Positions 25,489 through 37,868 are shown, numbered from the stretch's first letter. The stretch: 64,000 nucleotides of DNA from Sycobia sp. Sy_11 (GCA_018907035.1 JACCIC010000039.1:2480001-2544000); one strand, 5' to 3'. Numbers and translations are program-made. Notes: a model not told the origin generated them from the letters alone.

Positions 25489-25605
25489 ACTTGGCCAAAG
25501 TGGTTCTGCTGCCGGTGGTGGCGCTGGCGGTGGTAGTAGTGCCGGCTCTTTCTCTATCTCCCTTCCTTACAGATCGCGGCTCTCGGTACTCCTGAACTTC
25601 GGCGT
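25489..25605 (+). other. Gly/Ser/Ala-rich open stretch, possible alternative exon
   Basis: After a weak acceptor (TTATTATTAG) the frame that continues from the exon at 24924 reads LGQSGSAAGGGAGGGSSAGS before running into a CT-rich tail and a stop near 25606. Vertebrate hnRNP L has a Gly/Ala-rich run before RRM1, so the composition is suggestive. GT dinucleotides within the glycine codons do not leave the phase needed to enter the exon at 27223. Confidence 0.2.
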
Positions 25606-25656
25606 ATAGAGCTGCCGTTCGCCCGCGGCCGTTTAATTAATTTTGCTCTGTCGTTG

Positions 25657-25680
<24 letters not shown>
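25657..25680. repeat. (CT)12 microsatellite
   Basis: A CT run followed by CCCTCCCTCT-type pyrimidine sequence. It is complementary to the GA run 300 nt upstream. Confidence 0.9.
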
Positions 25681-25689
<9 letters not shown>

Positions 25690-26159
25690 CCTCCCTCTCT
25701 AGTCCTCCTCCGTCTCCCTCCCCCCCCATTTTCGCTTCTTCCCCTTAATCTAGCCGAGGCATCTTGCTTTGCGGGCGTGTACATATATATGGCGGCGCGG
25801 CGAGAGTCGCTTGGGCGTAGCAGCGCCGCGCTTTCCTGCGGTTGTCAATTCTTGATTCGAAAACGCCCGCACAACAATAACCCAACCGCCGCGCCCGCCG
25901 CTCGCTCGTCCACTAATTGCACGTCGTAGTTGTAATTACGCCCTCATCCCCCCTCCCCTCACACACTACCCGACCCTCACGCCACGGTTCCCGCAGTGTT
26001 CGACGCGCGGACGACCTCTTATCGCCACTTATATATATATATATAAGGCAGGCGGAAATTCTGATGTTCTGTCGACACGCGCGCCGAACACGCGTGTACG
26101 TTGAGCGCAAGCATTATGTTCTTGAGTTATGTACAACAGTATATCGATTATTATAATAG

Positions 26160-27222
26160 ATGATACATACGTCCGATTGTTATATATATATACATATATT
26201 TAAAATTTATAAAGTGAAAGGGATGTCTATTAAACAAAAGTGTCTGTAATATTACGAAATACCTTGAGGGTTGTACGAGCACAATGAAACTTATTGCTTT
26301 AAAATTACGTGAAAGATTAGTCTTAACGGTAGTGCTGGTATAACTCTAATTACTGAAAAATTACATAGAATCACTCCTAAATGTTTTATAAAAGAAAATA
26401 GTATATTTTGAGAAAAAAATCAAACGAAGCTGCCGGTCGAATTATTGCGATAAAGCATTCAGGCTTTTTCAAAATGTCGATTTAACTGTTTTATATAGAA
26501 AATTTGAGGTCGAAATAAAGAGATGAAGTATTAATAGTACATGTTTTCAACTTTTAATCGATACTTTCGCTGATACATCATCCCTATGAGTTCAAAAGAA
26601 TATTGAGATATTCCTGTTCGATATTAAAGTATTTTAATGATAAGGTTTAAAAAAAGAAACCAGAATTAGACATAAATTAAAAGGGTCGTTACATAAAATT
26701 TTGCAAGTTGACATAAAAAAGAAAATCTATTTTAAAAACAAGCACAACTTAACAATTTTTTTTTTTTTTAACAATTGACGTACATTAAACCAGTTTACGT
26801 GAATTAAAAAAAGGTGTTTAATAAAGCTTTGAATTCATGATTTTCGAGCACAACTGGATCAGTAATGCCCCCCCCCCCATCCCAAATATTGGCGGCCGTG
26901 TACGAAAATCCCGTTCCGAGAAACAACGCAATTAAAAATTTACGGTTGGCCGGGGCCGATCTTCAAACAGCTGCTCTACATTAGACGCCTATTAGTTTTT
27001 AATGATTTCGCAAATGGAAAAATTCCTTTAGCCAGTTCAAAGCTCTTTCAGATATACGTAGAAAACGAGGAATCGTGTTCTTTTCTCCTCGTCCAATAAT
27101 AATCACCCAATTTAATCCATAGATGATCATTCCATTTTATTTTCGATTTTTGTTTTAAATTAAATAAAAATTCAATATGAATATTCTGACATTTAACGCT
27201 CATTATTACAATTACTTTCCAG
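26160..27222. other. AT-rich distal part of the sm intron
   Basis: Unique sequence with an A/T homopolymer and a C11 run. It ends with the acceptor of the RRM2 exon. Confidence 0.5.
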
Positions 27223-27292
27223 AGAAGACAATAATAAGCCAAATCACGTGCTATTGTTCACCATCATCAACCCGGTCTACCCCATAACTGTG
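27223..27292 (+). CDS. sm: smooth / hnRNP L-like internal coding exon (start of RRM2)
   Basis: This is a 70-nt exon with acceptor ACTTTCCAG (AG at 27221-27222) and donor GTAAGT at 27293. After completing the split Arg codon it encodes EDNNK and then PNHVLLFTIINPVYPITV. The block VLLFTIxNPxYPIT is the first beta strand (RNP2) and following loop of RRM2 in hnRNP L, hnRNP LL and Drosophila Smooth. Human hnRNP L has VLLFTILNPIYSIT at this place. These nuclear RNA-binding proteins regulate alternative splicing by binding CA-rich RNA. The exon ends in phase 0 exactly where the family continues with a D-V-L helix, so the rest of RRM2 must lie on a later exon. I do not see that exon in the remaining 36.7 kb. 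Assignment to the family is firm. Whether the gene is strictly the sm orthologue is inference. Confidence 0.88.
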
Positions 27293-27420
27293 GTAAGTAG
27301 TACATAATAGATATATATACAGAGAGATTTGAAATTGTTTAAAAATCTAGAGCCTTTTCCATGCACACAATCCAATAGAAGCTTTAATATCGATATTAGG
27401 CGTGCTCGAAATCCATATCT

Positions 27421-27425
<5 letters not shown>

Positions 27426-27477
<52 letters not shown>
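27426..27477. repeat. (AT)26 microsatellite
   Basis: A perfect AT run 134 nt downstream of the RRM2 exon donor. It is self-complementary. Confidence 0.95.
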
Positions 27478-27478
<1 letters not shown>

Positions 27479-27489
27479 CGCCTTCAAGA

Positions 27490-28670
27490 ATGGCAAGTGC
27501 ATATATGGGGTCGCTGGAAAGTAGAGAGCCAATTGGTCGACAGAGCGAAAATGGAGTTTGGAGAAAACTAAAGACGTCCGTAAAAATGAGAGATAGGCCC
27601 CTGGTGGGAATCGACGATAATTAAAGCTTAATAATTAGCCGTTTTACTAAAGAGACAATCTAAATATTGACCTGTTACCGTGGCGCGTTATTGAATAATT
27701 GACTATAAATGTTACGCTTTTTTATTGAAAACAAATGATTAATTCAATAAATTATTGAATTTATTGCCATTTATTAAAATTAAACCACTTAACCATTTTT
27801 TGGCCAACCCTATGCCAAGATAACTTAAAATGTATTATAAGGAAAATGGCTGCAAACTCTCTAATAGAAATTGCTAAAAATGATCTAATAATTTTTTAGT
27901 GTTATTATATAGCGAATTAGCTTGATATGGGCCATTTATTACTTGATAAAATAACTTGTTGCGAATACAGTTAATGCTGTTTACTTACGACAGGTTATAT
28001 TTTTCATCTCTGCTGAAAATAAAAGATTTTTGAAAATTATCAGAAGAAATTCTAGAAAATATACATAAAATCAAGAGTCGTGGGAGCGTCTCGAAGGCAA
28101 CTATCATCTTGGATAATGCTTTCATCAATTTCACAAGTTTCAAAAAAAAAAATACTCGAATATTTTATATGTCTTATGTCAAGATATCTACGTACTTGCG
28201 TAATACTATTCATAATGATAAACACATTTCAAATATTATATGTTGCACTTCGCTTTTCTCTTCAATCATGCAATGTTGCGATGCATTGTGATTTACTTTT
28301 AATCTAAAACGACTGCTTTTGTAAATGACAATCTCACTTAGATTTTACTTGGCGTTTTCAATATTTATCAACCATTTTAATTTTAACTTTTCCGGTTATT
28401 TTATCCAGTAACATTGGTCAATAATTGGCCATTAAAAGTAGATTCTTGCAGAAACTGTGTTCTAATAATTCACCAGTTTTAATTCTTCTAATAATTCAGC
28501 ATTTTAGAGAGTAAATATTAGCTAATTACCGAACATTTAAATTGTTACAATATTTGGACTTTTTTAATCAAGAATTAGGTTTGTAATTAACAAAATTATG
28601 TTGATTATTTACTAGGGCCATAATGGAAAGTCAAGACGTTTCACATTTTCAATCTATCCTTTTTTCGTAT
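27490..28670. other. AT-rich intronic sequence
   Basis: Unique sequence. Repeated AATTATTAGC/AATAATTCA-like words suggest low complexity. No gene was found. Confidence 0.5.
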
Positions 28671-28672
28671 TT

Positions 28673-28676
<4 letters not shown>

Positions 28677-28726
<50 letters not shown>
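28677..28726 (+). repeat. (CT)25 microsatellite
   Basis: A perfect CT run 1.4 kb downstream of the RRM2 exon. Confidence 0.95.
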
Positions 28727-28732
<6 letters not shown>

Positions 28733-28989
28733 TCTCGCTCTGTCTTTCTTCGCCTTCTTCCGATGAATTTAGCTCGTACTCTAATTAAAGATTGGCCACT
28801 GCTCTTCGAGTTTTCTATCTTTACACCAGTTTCCTGCCTTCACTATCGAACTTTTAAGAGGTAGAATCGATTAAGAGACACAAATACTTCGATTGCAAGG
28901 GCACTTTTCAACAAAATTGCGAATGAAGTTTTAATTGACAATTAATGATCTAATCCATTAAATTTGACGGTACGCTTTTTTTCTTGCAG

Positions 28990-29082
28990 CTTGTCTTTGA
29001 ACTGCTTGTGTTAACCGTTCGTCTTTGTGATAAATACTTTCAAAATTTCACTATTACGAGGTTGACGAGCAATTTTGTCTTA
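28990..29082 (+). other. Candidate cryptic or alternative exon, 93 nt
   Basis: A pyrimidine-rich acceptor, CTTTTTTTCTTGCAG (AG at 28988-28989), and a perfect GTAAGT donor at 29083 bound a 93-nt segment. It is open only in the phase-0 frame, the phase left by the exon at 27223, and reads LVFELLVLTVRLCDKYFQNF and 11 more residues. Inserting it would interrupt RRM2 with an unrelated hydrophobic stretch, so it is not part of the canonical protein. It may be a decoy or an alternative exon, or chance. Confidence 0.3.
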
Positions 29083-29351
29083 GTAAGTTTAGATTAATAT
29101 ATAAAGTGAGGCGTTTCGCACAGAACCGAATGAAAAAAAAATCCCTCAGTCAAATTGTCTGAAAGTTTGAGAAAATGATGTTCTTGTCATGCCTAACAAA
29201 AGTTTCTGTGAGAATAACAGGATCCAACAACGAGTTCCTGACTTGTAGGGACTGGAAGTTCAAAATTTTCGTATAATCATATTCCAAACTCAAAGTTATC
29301 GGGATAGCTACTTAATCCACTTTCCCTTTATAACTTTTGCCTATAATAATG

Positions 29352-29355
<4 letters not shown>

Positions 29356-29415
<60 letters not shown>
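29356..29415. repeat. (AT)n microsatellite
   Basis: About 27 AT units with a phase break near 29409. Confidence 0.95.
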
Positions 29416-29416
<1 letters not shown>

Positions 29417-32400
29417 AAGTAAAATTTCCAAAAGAAGTATTCAACATATTTTCGAGAATCTTCCGAAGACTTTCCGCTTTGATTGAATTATCGTTTTTTT
29501 GTTGCTAAACGTAATGAAAGTTTAAATCCGAGTTTAAACTCTAATCTGGTACAGTTCTAGGTGCTACAGATCAGAAATTACAGTCATAGGATCGATCTTG
29601 TTTTTCACGTAGGAACACGGAAATATTATCTTCCGATTACTTCCCGGTGAACGAAATAACAATATCGGTAATTTTTATTATTGAAATGAGAAATAACTTT
29701 CTTCAATTTCCTTGCGCCTGAAGGTAGATTCTAAATTCTTGTGAAAAGAATATGTGCTATATTACTTATGTCATATCGGTTTAACAATTTTTTTAAGTCT
29801 ATTGAATAGCAATATCAGATAAATTCAATGTTTTTGTTACTTTTCACTGGCCTGTTTAGGTAAACAATTTTTTTGAATTCTAAATATTTCGAAACAATTA
29901 GTTTTTTTTTTTTTTTTAATTTAGCTTCACAAAACAATTATTAAACTGAATAAAATCTAACACTTTAGCTGTACAATTTTGTCTACGAACACAACTTGAA
30001 TTTAAGTGTCTCAATTAAGATATAGAATACGATTAAAATCTTGAAATCTTTGTCAAATAAAAAGTGCAGAATGAGCTTTCATAAACTATGACAATGAGTA
30101 CAGAAACTTTCAAATGTATTTGCTAACATAAAGTTTAAACTTGGACATGCGATAATAACTGCATATGGAAATGGATTACAGGAAGTTTTTAATTAACAAT
30201 AATTTGATTAATGTGTTTCACATGTTTTAAAAAGTTTTTTTCGTTACTGATTATTATAACTAGTATTATAACTTATCGGTTTTTACAAATTAATAATTAT
30301 GATTTGGAATCTTACTATAAGACGAGTAGAAAATTATGTCAGAGTAAAATTATATAAGAGAATATCGTTATAATTTTTGCAGTGCAATAAATGTACAAAT
30401 CTGGTGAGAAGAATAAGTCTTTCAAAATTAAGACTGAAAGTGGTATTAATTTGATTTTTCTATTTGTGACAAAGGAACATCTCATACAAATTGAAAATTA
30501 GTAATAAAGTAGTAATTTATTACCTCATGGTTTTCAACTTTCAGTGTTAAAGATTGGCATTCCAAATCTTCATCGTATGGAGGAAGAATGATATGAATGT
30601 CGATATATCAGTGTGCGCGCGCGTGTGCTTGTGTGTGCGTGCGGATTGAAGCGATTTACATATGAAACGCTCGGCCAGATTCCGGACTCTGCATTCTGTC
30701 TGTGCCTTACATTCATTGAATTCAAAATTTTCCGTATAACCTTTTGTATTATCAGTTGTGCATGAATTTGAAATTAACCGTTGATTATTTGCGTCGCGAT
30801 AGCCTCGAAATTTATGTACAGTTAGTTTTTTTGTGTGTGTGTGTGTGATGAATTGTGGATTATTTTTAGAAATGGCATAGATTGATTCGAAGTTTATCAT
30901 CATTCGAGAAATAACGTATGATAGACTTCTATAGGTTATTGTCCAAATTTAGCAGTACAGCAATGATGATAATTAGACTAAGAAAATACGAAAGTACATA
31001 ATAACACAATATTTACGAGTATACGTAATATACTTAATATCCTGTCAGTAAATATTTTATGTATATTCTCAACAGATTTTTAGAATTTCCAAACTCTATA
31101 TTTTAATATTTTATAGCATTGGTTGGAAAGATATTAGCACTAAGCGTAATTATATTAAAGAGTAGTTCGTTTATTATTAACACCTTGTCAAATCGGCATT
31201 TCGAAATTCCAGTGCGAATTTGACTTTAACGGGTGTGCGATTTAATACTGTCAGAAACCTTTCTCGGGAAGCTCGCCTACATGTTTAAATGTGAAAATGT
31301 CCAGTCGGGTCACGTACCAACGTATACGATCCACGAGTTCCGAGTGGGTGATAATCTAACCTTATTTACGCCCGCCACGTTCGGCTAATCGCATTCAATT
31401 ATACATATCCAAAAGCTTCTTATGTGTGCGTACATTAATCAATGTAACCTCCGTTCCCGGCAATCGAGTTTTGGTGGTTGCATTTTGGTGATAGTTCATT
31501 GCCAATCTATTTCGAGCAATGGTTTGAAAAGCAGAATATTTAAAAAGGTAAATTTTATCGGTTTGGGCTTTAGAATTGGAAATGGATAGAATTTTGCACA
31601 CGGCTCTTCAAATTCAGCATATCAATTATCTTCTTTATGAAGCGACACTTATGAACGGCACTTACGAGGAGCACTTAGGAAATTCGTAGCTGCGTCGACT
31701 GCATTTATGTAACGCAAAGTTTCTACAATTGATATTTTTGTCAATGTTTTTTTTTATGACAAATTCAATATTCTTTCAGATAATTGGAATAAAATTTATA
31801 GAATATTAGTAAGCGAAAAGTAATGTCGAATAAGAAAGAATTCTGCCCTGGTAGAAATTCAGAACATTTTTATACTTCAAGAATTGGCCAAATTAATCTT
31901 CAACTGTCCAAGCATTGGACATTACTCTTGGACAAATTTCCTATATTTATGAGACGCTCTTTCGTATCTGCTTATGACAATTGAAAATTTCCAGTGGTAG
32001 AGACCGGTTATTGTTGATTTATGTACATTAATATAATGGAAAAAATGTACCTGACGTGTTATTGATTGACTTTTTGCGGCTTATCATCGAGGATTGGACG
32101 ATCGTATTTGCTTTTCGTTCAGGATTAATTTGGGGCTAACATTCTTCCATTGTATTTTAAGGCTATAAGTTGGACTTTTGAATCTTACTCTATTTATCAT
32201 CTCGAGTTTCCACGAATTGTAGAATATTTGGCCACATTCAGGTCAATATTTTTTAGCTATTAAGGCTTGGTTTACAGAAAATATAAACGCTCAGATTTTC
32301 ACTATCAGGGATAGTGTTTACAACGTTTGTCAACGCTATTTTTCTAAAGAGTAGTGCACGAATGACAAACGAATAGGTGGCATATTACTTATGTAATATG

Positions 32401-32670
32401 AAAAGCTGGACATTGATACTTACATAGAATATTTTAAAATTCTATGAGTATATAAAATTCTATTCTATTTTAATTCTTGAGTATTATAAAAGTAGATGAA
32501 GTATATAGTATGTACATCTACATAAATATTGTTGATGATATCGAAGAGGTAAGCGGATTTACCAAACGTAATTTATACTTTCTGGGAAAAAATTGCATTT
32601 TTTAATATTGCACAAAAATGTCGGAGGAAATATAAAACCTTAAGTCCCCCGAAGGAAATACTTTCATTAA
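29416..32670. other. AT-rich intronic sequence, no long microsatellites
   Basis: More than 3 kb of unique DNA holding only short GT/CG (30612-30650) and GT (30834-30846) runs. No gene, RNA or element was recognised on either strand. Confidence 0.5.
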
Positions 32671-32671
32671 G

Positions 32672-32686
32672 CGAGAGAGCGAGAGG

Positions 32687-32719
<33 letters not shown>

Positions 32720-32735
32720 GGAGAGGGAGGGAGAG
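32672..32735. repeat. Imperfect (GA)n tract
   Basis: GA units interrupted by GC and GG. Confidence 0.9.
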
Positions 32736-33009
32736 AACGTTATGTAACTCTCTCGAGCGACGAGCCCGTTGTTGTAAAATGTTCTGCGCCCGCAGGGGAA
32801 TGGGGGAACGAGGTGTTAAGTATTTATTAGAACAGAGGGGCAATTTAGAGCGCCGCCCCGTCAAAAACTCGGCGAACTTGAAAAGGGGGTTAAAGGCCAT
32901 GAAACTTCGTATGATAGAGCGAGTGAACTCTGGAAGGCGCGCAATGACTAATTAAGTATCATTCATAATAATTAACCGCCTCTGTGTTACGCGCGCTGTT
33001 AAAAAAATA

Positions 33010-35100
33010 ATTTTGTCTTGAAATTAACGGATTTTTGCGCGAACTGTCTTGCGTAGATAGCTACGTATTATGGACTTAAGAGACTGTAACGGCTACGATT
33101 CAGATATAATTATTAAATTTCCAAGCGGACAGCAATGAAAATTCAGATACTCGTCTTCAGGAAATATCAGATTGATTTTTTAGATTAAATACACTTCCAT
33201 TAACTCTTGAATGATACATATGTATATCAATGTGAAATACATTACGTGTTATATAAGAGAGCCTAGGCTATTCTTTGCGAGACGAGCGTTAATTTTTGAG
33301 ATGGTATATATGCAAATTCTCGTAATTTGGCAAAGAGTCGCACGCATAGTTGTACTGTCTTCTCACTGCCACCCTCCCTCTCTCTTTCTCCTACGTCTTC
33401 GATTTAAATGCAGCTGAAAGTTCATTGGATTGCTGCAGATTTATCAAAAGGTATTCATACTCGATTCGTATACAGTAGCGTTATAATAATGAAATTTTCG
33501 AAATTGTATGTCTTCGTGACTTTTAATATAATGTTATATCAATTTGAATACATCCGATTTCGATTCAGGCTCGGATTTAAGCAAAATTATTATACTTTTC
33601 TTTTGAATATCGGTGATTTTTTTTTTGTTTCTTTTTTTTTTCTTTAAATGTATATTTATACAGTAAAGGTTTGCAGGTATATTGCAGCAATCTGTACGTA
33701 CGACTTAGGGACGATGAGAGTAATCGTGGGCGTGTACGCATGTATGTATATACATAAAGGTGAATAATGGGAAAAGCGTTTTAAGGGGCCACAAACCCTT
33801 GATGGGTTGTTGTTACCCTCGTTTTCCTCGAGCTCGAGCCCGTGCTTCCCCATGTCGATTGCGAAAAGCGAACGTAGCGCGACCTACTTTTAGGTCTCTA
33901 TTTTGTTGTATTTCTGTGCTTTTGTTTTACTTTCCGTTTGTTTTTCTTTTTGTTTTTGCCTTTACAACCGTGCCCGGCGCGCTGCGCCGATATATTCTCG
34001 TACGCGACGGAACTTCTGCTTCGTCGAAAATTCCCGCACTGTCGAATCGGATATATCTTTATTCTTCTTCTTTTCGTTCGAATAAATGATCCCAGATGTT
34101 TTCTGATATGGCCCAGTAATGCAAAATGGTCAAAGGGCGGGTCTTTTTCCGATTATCAAGAGAGGGGGCGGGGGTCGCACAACGAATTACTATTTGGAAT
34201 CCTCGAGGATTCAAGGAAGAAGCGAATTATGAGATGAACCAAGGGCGAGTAACGCGCGAAAGAGCCGATATCTGGTATCCAGCGGCTGGATGTACAGCAG
34301 TATGATTTGCGCTTGCTGTATAATTTCATTGTCTTCCTTTGGTAGTTTGAGCCGATATTTTCTACATTTTTCATACAAAAATTCAAAATCGAATTTTTCA
34401 ACAGCATTGCGAACTTTTTTCTCTCCGCTCTATTCATTAGATTATGACGATGACTTTTAAAGCAATCTTTTAATTATAAAGATAAAAACTTTTTTCAAAT
34501 ATGAAAATACATGCTATATGTATAAAATTATTTTTCCCAGTCTTTTTATCTGTAATTGAAGGAGTCTAAGATCTCTTTTTCAAATCACACCACTCCATGC
34601 CGTATTAAAACGTACGTGCAAATTTTTAATGAATTTATGCTTTACGATTCCCACGACACCGACAGACTGAACTTAAGCTTAACTTTAATGCTGTCTTTGT
34701 TCAATACCTATGTCGTAAACGGGCAGAGAATTTAATTTGATCGTATCGAAAAAGGTTTATCAATATTTTATTCTTCTACCGACGGGGGAATTCGAATTTT
34801 ATACATGCTTTTTACTTTACCCTCCTAAGTTCTTTGATTATAAGAAAGTTTTATCTCTAAACTTCAGGCAAGATCTACTGATTCAAGAGTAGTGTGTTTA
34901 AGAGAAATTTATTTCGCAATTTCAAGCCCCTCCCCAAGCCCTCACAATGTAAAGTCAATATTTTCATTAAATCGTTTCTCCGTCGTTCCAAGTCATTTTT
35001 CTTGGCTCTTCGTCGTTGCAGGCTTAACCGGGCGATGATCGTTAATAAAGTTTGCACACCGAGCAACAGATATACCGTGACTTTATCATCCCGTTAAAAT
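33010..35100. other. Intronic sequence without recognised features
   Basis: Mixed AT-rich DNA with a moderately CpG-rich patch around 33830-34060. The open frames are short and match no family I know. Confidence 0.45.
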
Positions 35101-35161
35101 TAGCCCAACGCCCGCGGAGAAGCGGGCTCTCGCCGTATAATATCTTCAAAGCGGCAAGCTT

Positions 35162-35560
35162 ATGGGAGTGGAAGTTTATTGCGTAGAGGAAGCGCGCGAA
35201 ATGACCGGGGCTCACCGGTTGAATGCGCCGAAGCTTTCTGAAGTCGCGAATACATATGCACCGACGCTTCGAATGACAACCTCCCCACCCCTCCCCACCA
35301 GTGTAGGTCACGCTCTTTTCTCACACCCCATAAAGGCAAGGTCGGAATTTTCAGTATTAATAAAGATCCGCGCGCAGGAGGATAAAATTAGAACTTACCT
35401 CCGTGGCGGCGGGACTGAGGCGGCTCTCCGTATGTATATATATACACGTGTTTGTGTACGCAGTTTTCGCTGTAAGAATCGGTTCAAGTTCATCGAAACA
35501 AGGATCGTTTACATACAGACACTTGCGATATCGCCGCTGGCGCGAGATACTGTCAGGTAG
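35162..35560 (+). other. Unassigned 132-codon open frame
   Basis: This stop-free frame is not produced by a microsatellite and lies in moderately CpG-rich DNA. It begins with MGVEVYCVEEAREMTG. No domain, signal peptide or membrane segment is evident, and its length is within chance for this composition. It could instead be a conserved noncoding segment. Confidence 0.12.
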
Positions 35561-35599
35561 AATATTTTTCGATTCACACAATTTCAGGCATTAATTGTG

Positions 35600-36455
35600 T
35601 AGGATCATAATGGGTGATAAATAAGAAAGTATTATTTTTTGCCTATATATGATTCATTACAATACAGGTATAATTATCCAAATGGCAAGTATTTGTTCTG
35701 GAAAAGTTGAAGTTTCAGCTATTTTTTTGTTGACATCTTTATATTTCACTAATGAAACATGAATTTTAACTTATAAGTTGGAGTATAATCAACTCTTACG
35801 ATGTTTTGCAAGAATTTTTAATCGATGTATATATATAATATACTTCATGTTTGTAAATGTCCTACTAAACAGTTTTCCGATGCTAGTACCGAATCGTAGT
35901 GGATTTCGATATTTCAATGTTTTTCAATATTTTTTCCCGAAGACTGTACTTTTGAACTTTGGATCAGTGCACTAGTGTTAGGCATTTGAATATAGTCAGG
36001 CATTTGAACATGAACAATCGTGCACATTATATAATAAGGAATTAGGAATACAAATAGATCAATATTAGAAACATTTCTCCTTATACAATAAAACGATTAA
36101 ATTTCGAATGAAATATAAATTTCGAATTATGAACATTTGAAAGCTCTTGGCCTGAATAAAAGTTTAGCGACTTTTAATTCTTGAATATTCTTCCATCTCA
36201 CGGTGAAATTAAACTACCAACTTCTCCGTTTACATACTGAGACTTTCTCAGTTCAATTCGGCTCTCCTGTTCAATTTCGAACGTTGTAAAATGACTTTGG
36301 ATTAAAATATAATATAAAAATTTTCTTGAAAAATAATATTTTTCCTGTACGGGATGCTATTGAAATGGCATCATTGTGTCTTTTTCGAGTCCCGAGTTTC
36401 GTGACTTTAAAGCTATTCAATTCTACTAAATTAACAAATAATTCAGGGGCAAGTA
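35600..36455. other. AT-rich intronic sequence without recognised features
   Basis: Unique DNA with a short direct repeat, AGGCATTTGAA, at about 35979 and 35998. No gene was found. Confidence 0.5.
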
Positions 36456-36460
36456 ATTAA

Positions 36461-36462
36461 TA

Positions 36463-36506
<44 letters not shown>
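36461..36506. repeat. (TA)n microsatellite
   Basis: About 22 TA units with one TGTA interruption. Confidence 0.93.
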
Positions 36507-36507
<1 letters not shown>

Positions 36508-36817
36508 CCTCTTTAATTAAATCGATTCGTCAATTATTGATAGACTTTATTGTTCAATAACTTTTACTACGTCCCTTGCGAAATTAGCCCCCTCTAATTT
36601 TGGCCGGTGTAATGCATACGTGAATATTATCGCGGATATTCCGTGGGATTTATTCTCTAATAGGAATGAGGCTTATTTCTCTTAATGACGAAGCAACTTA
36701 CATGGGCGTCCATTATTAATACCAGCGTTCATTACAGAGCAATAAAAATCACCTAATTACTCGTATACTATCAATTCTAAAGTAACAACGAGAGACATCG
36801 TGCGAATTGCATTAAAA

Positions 36818-36834
36818 AAAGAAGAAGAAGAAGA
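36818..36834. repeat. (AAG)n short trinucleotide repeat
   Basis: Five to six GAA units after a short A run. Confidence 0.8.
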
Positions 36835-37145
36835 TAAAAGTACATAAACATATACGTATTTCTATTATACAGAAGCTCGATATTAAATTATTTATCCTTC
36901 CTTTTACGACCGATTCATTTTTTCTACTTCTTCCGTTTTTTTTCTGTTCTTTTTTTTTGTTTTGCTTTTTTTTTTTATCGCTACATCGTCGTCGAGGCAG
37001 GCAAACGCACACATTGTTTGGAGCGCACAAACGCGCCATTACCGAGCATTTAATCGACGATCGTAAACGGGCATTTTCCAAAGCTTTATAATATTGTAAT
37101 TTATGTACACCAATGATTTATAAAGTTTTGCACCGCACTAAACAT

Positions 37146-37200
<55 letters not shown>
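37146..37200. repeat. (GT)n/(AT)n compound microsatellite
   Basis: Six to seven GT units run directly into about 21 AT units. Confidence 0.93.
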
Positions 37201-37207
<7 letters not shown>

Positions 37208-37433
37208 CACGTAAACTTATGTAAGTTTGGTGATCGCTAAATACGAAAATTACTCTTTTTTTATTACGAGCCGCATATTAATACAGTAATTATTCGCGTG
37301 CAATTGGAATTTACGGCGTTGTTTGAAAATCCGATCGAAACAAAAGGTGGTATATTTGTATTTCTTGTAAATTCGTACTAAGCGATATATTTATCTATCT
37401 ATACATACACGTGCATACATATATGCATCTATA

Positions 37434-37439
<6 letters not shown>

Positions 37440-37480
<41 letters not shown>
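37440..37480. repeat. (TA)20 microsatellite
   Basis: A perfect TA run. Confidence 0.95.
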
Positions 37481-37481
<1 letters not shown>

Positions 37482-37868
37482 CAGTATTTATATTTTAGAA
37501 CATAACCTAATGCATATTTATTAATAGGGATCTACTTCATTACCGTATTTTTCAAGTAAAAAACGAGTTTTTTTATATGGAACCAATTTTTTAATAGAGC
37601 AGTATATATTATATTCTCAACTTCAAATATCGATTATATTAAGAAGTGATTGATTCTTAGATTTTTATTAAATATTAACAAAAAAAAAAGAAAAGAAAAG
37701 AAAATAAAAGAAAACGAAAAGGAAAGAACAATTCAAGCAGAAGCGTTCATAAAACAAACTAAAAAGAAAAAAGGGACCGTACGGCAGAGTTCGCGTTGTA
37801 AAAATTATACTCGAACAGCATATATGCATACACACTTATTGGCCAAGTATAATGATCGGAAGTTAATA

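Larger units (their letters stand above)
25100..26110. other. CpG-rich block inside the sm intron
   Basis: A GC-rich, CpG-dense stretch, including a (CG)n run at 25133-25148. It lies between the two coding exons and could be an internal regulatory island. No promoter is provable by eye. Confidence 0.4.
24968..27222 (+). other. Intron between the two sm exons
   Basis: This is a 2255-nt GT-AG intron in phase 2. Its first 1.2 kb is CpG-rich and holds a long GA tract (25299-25353) and a CT tract (25657-25680). The last kilobase is AT-rich, with an A/T homopolymer near 26758-26770 and a poly-C run near 26869. A Gly/Ser/Ala-rich open stretch behind a weak acceptor at 25487-25488 is a possible alternative exon (see findings). 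I looked for an RRM1 exon here and did not find one. Confidence 0.75.
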
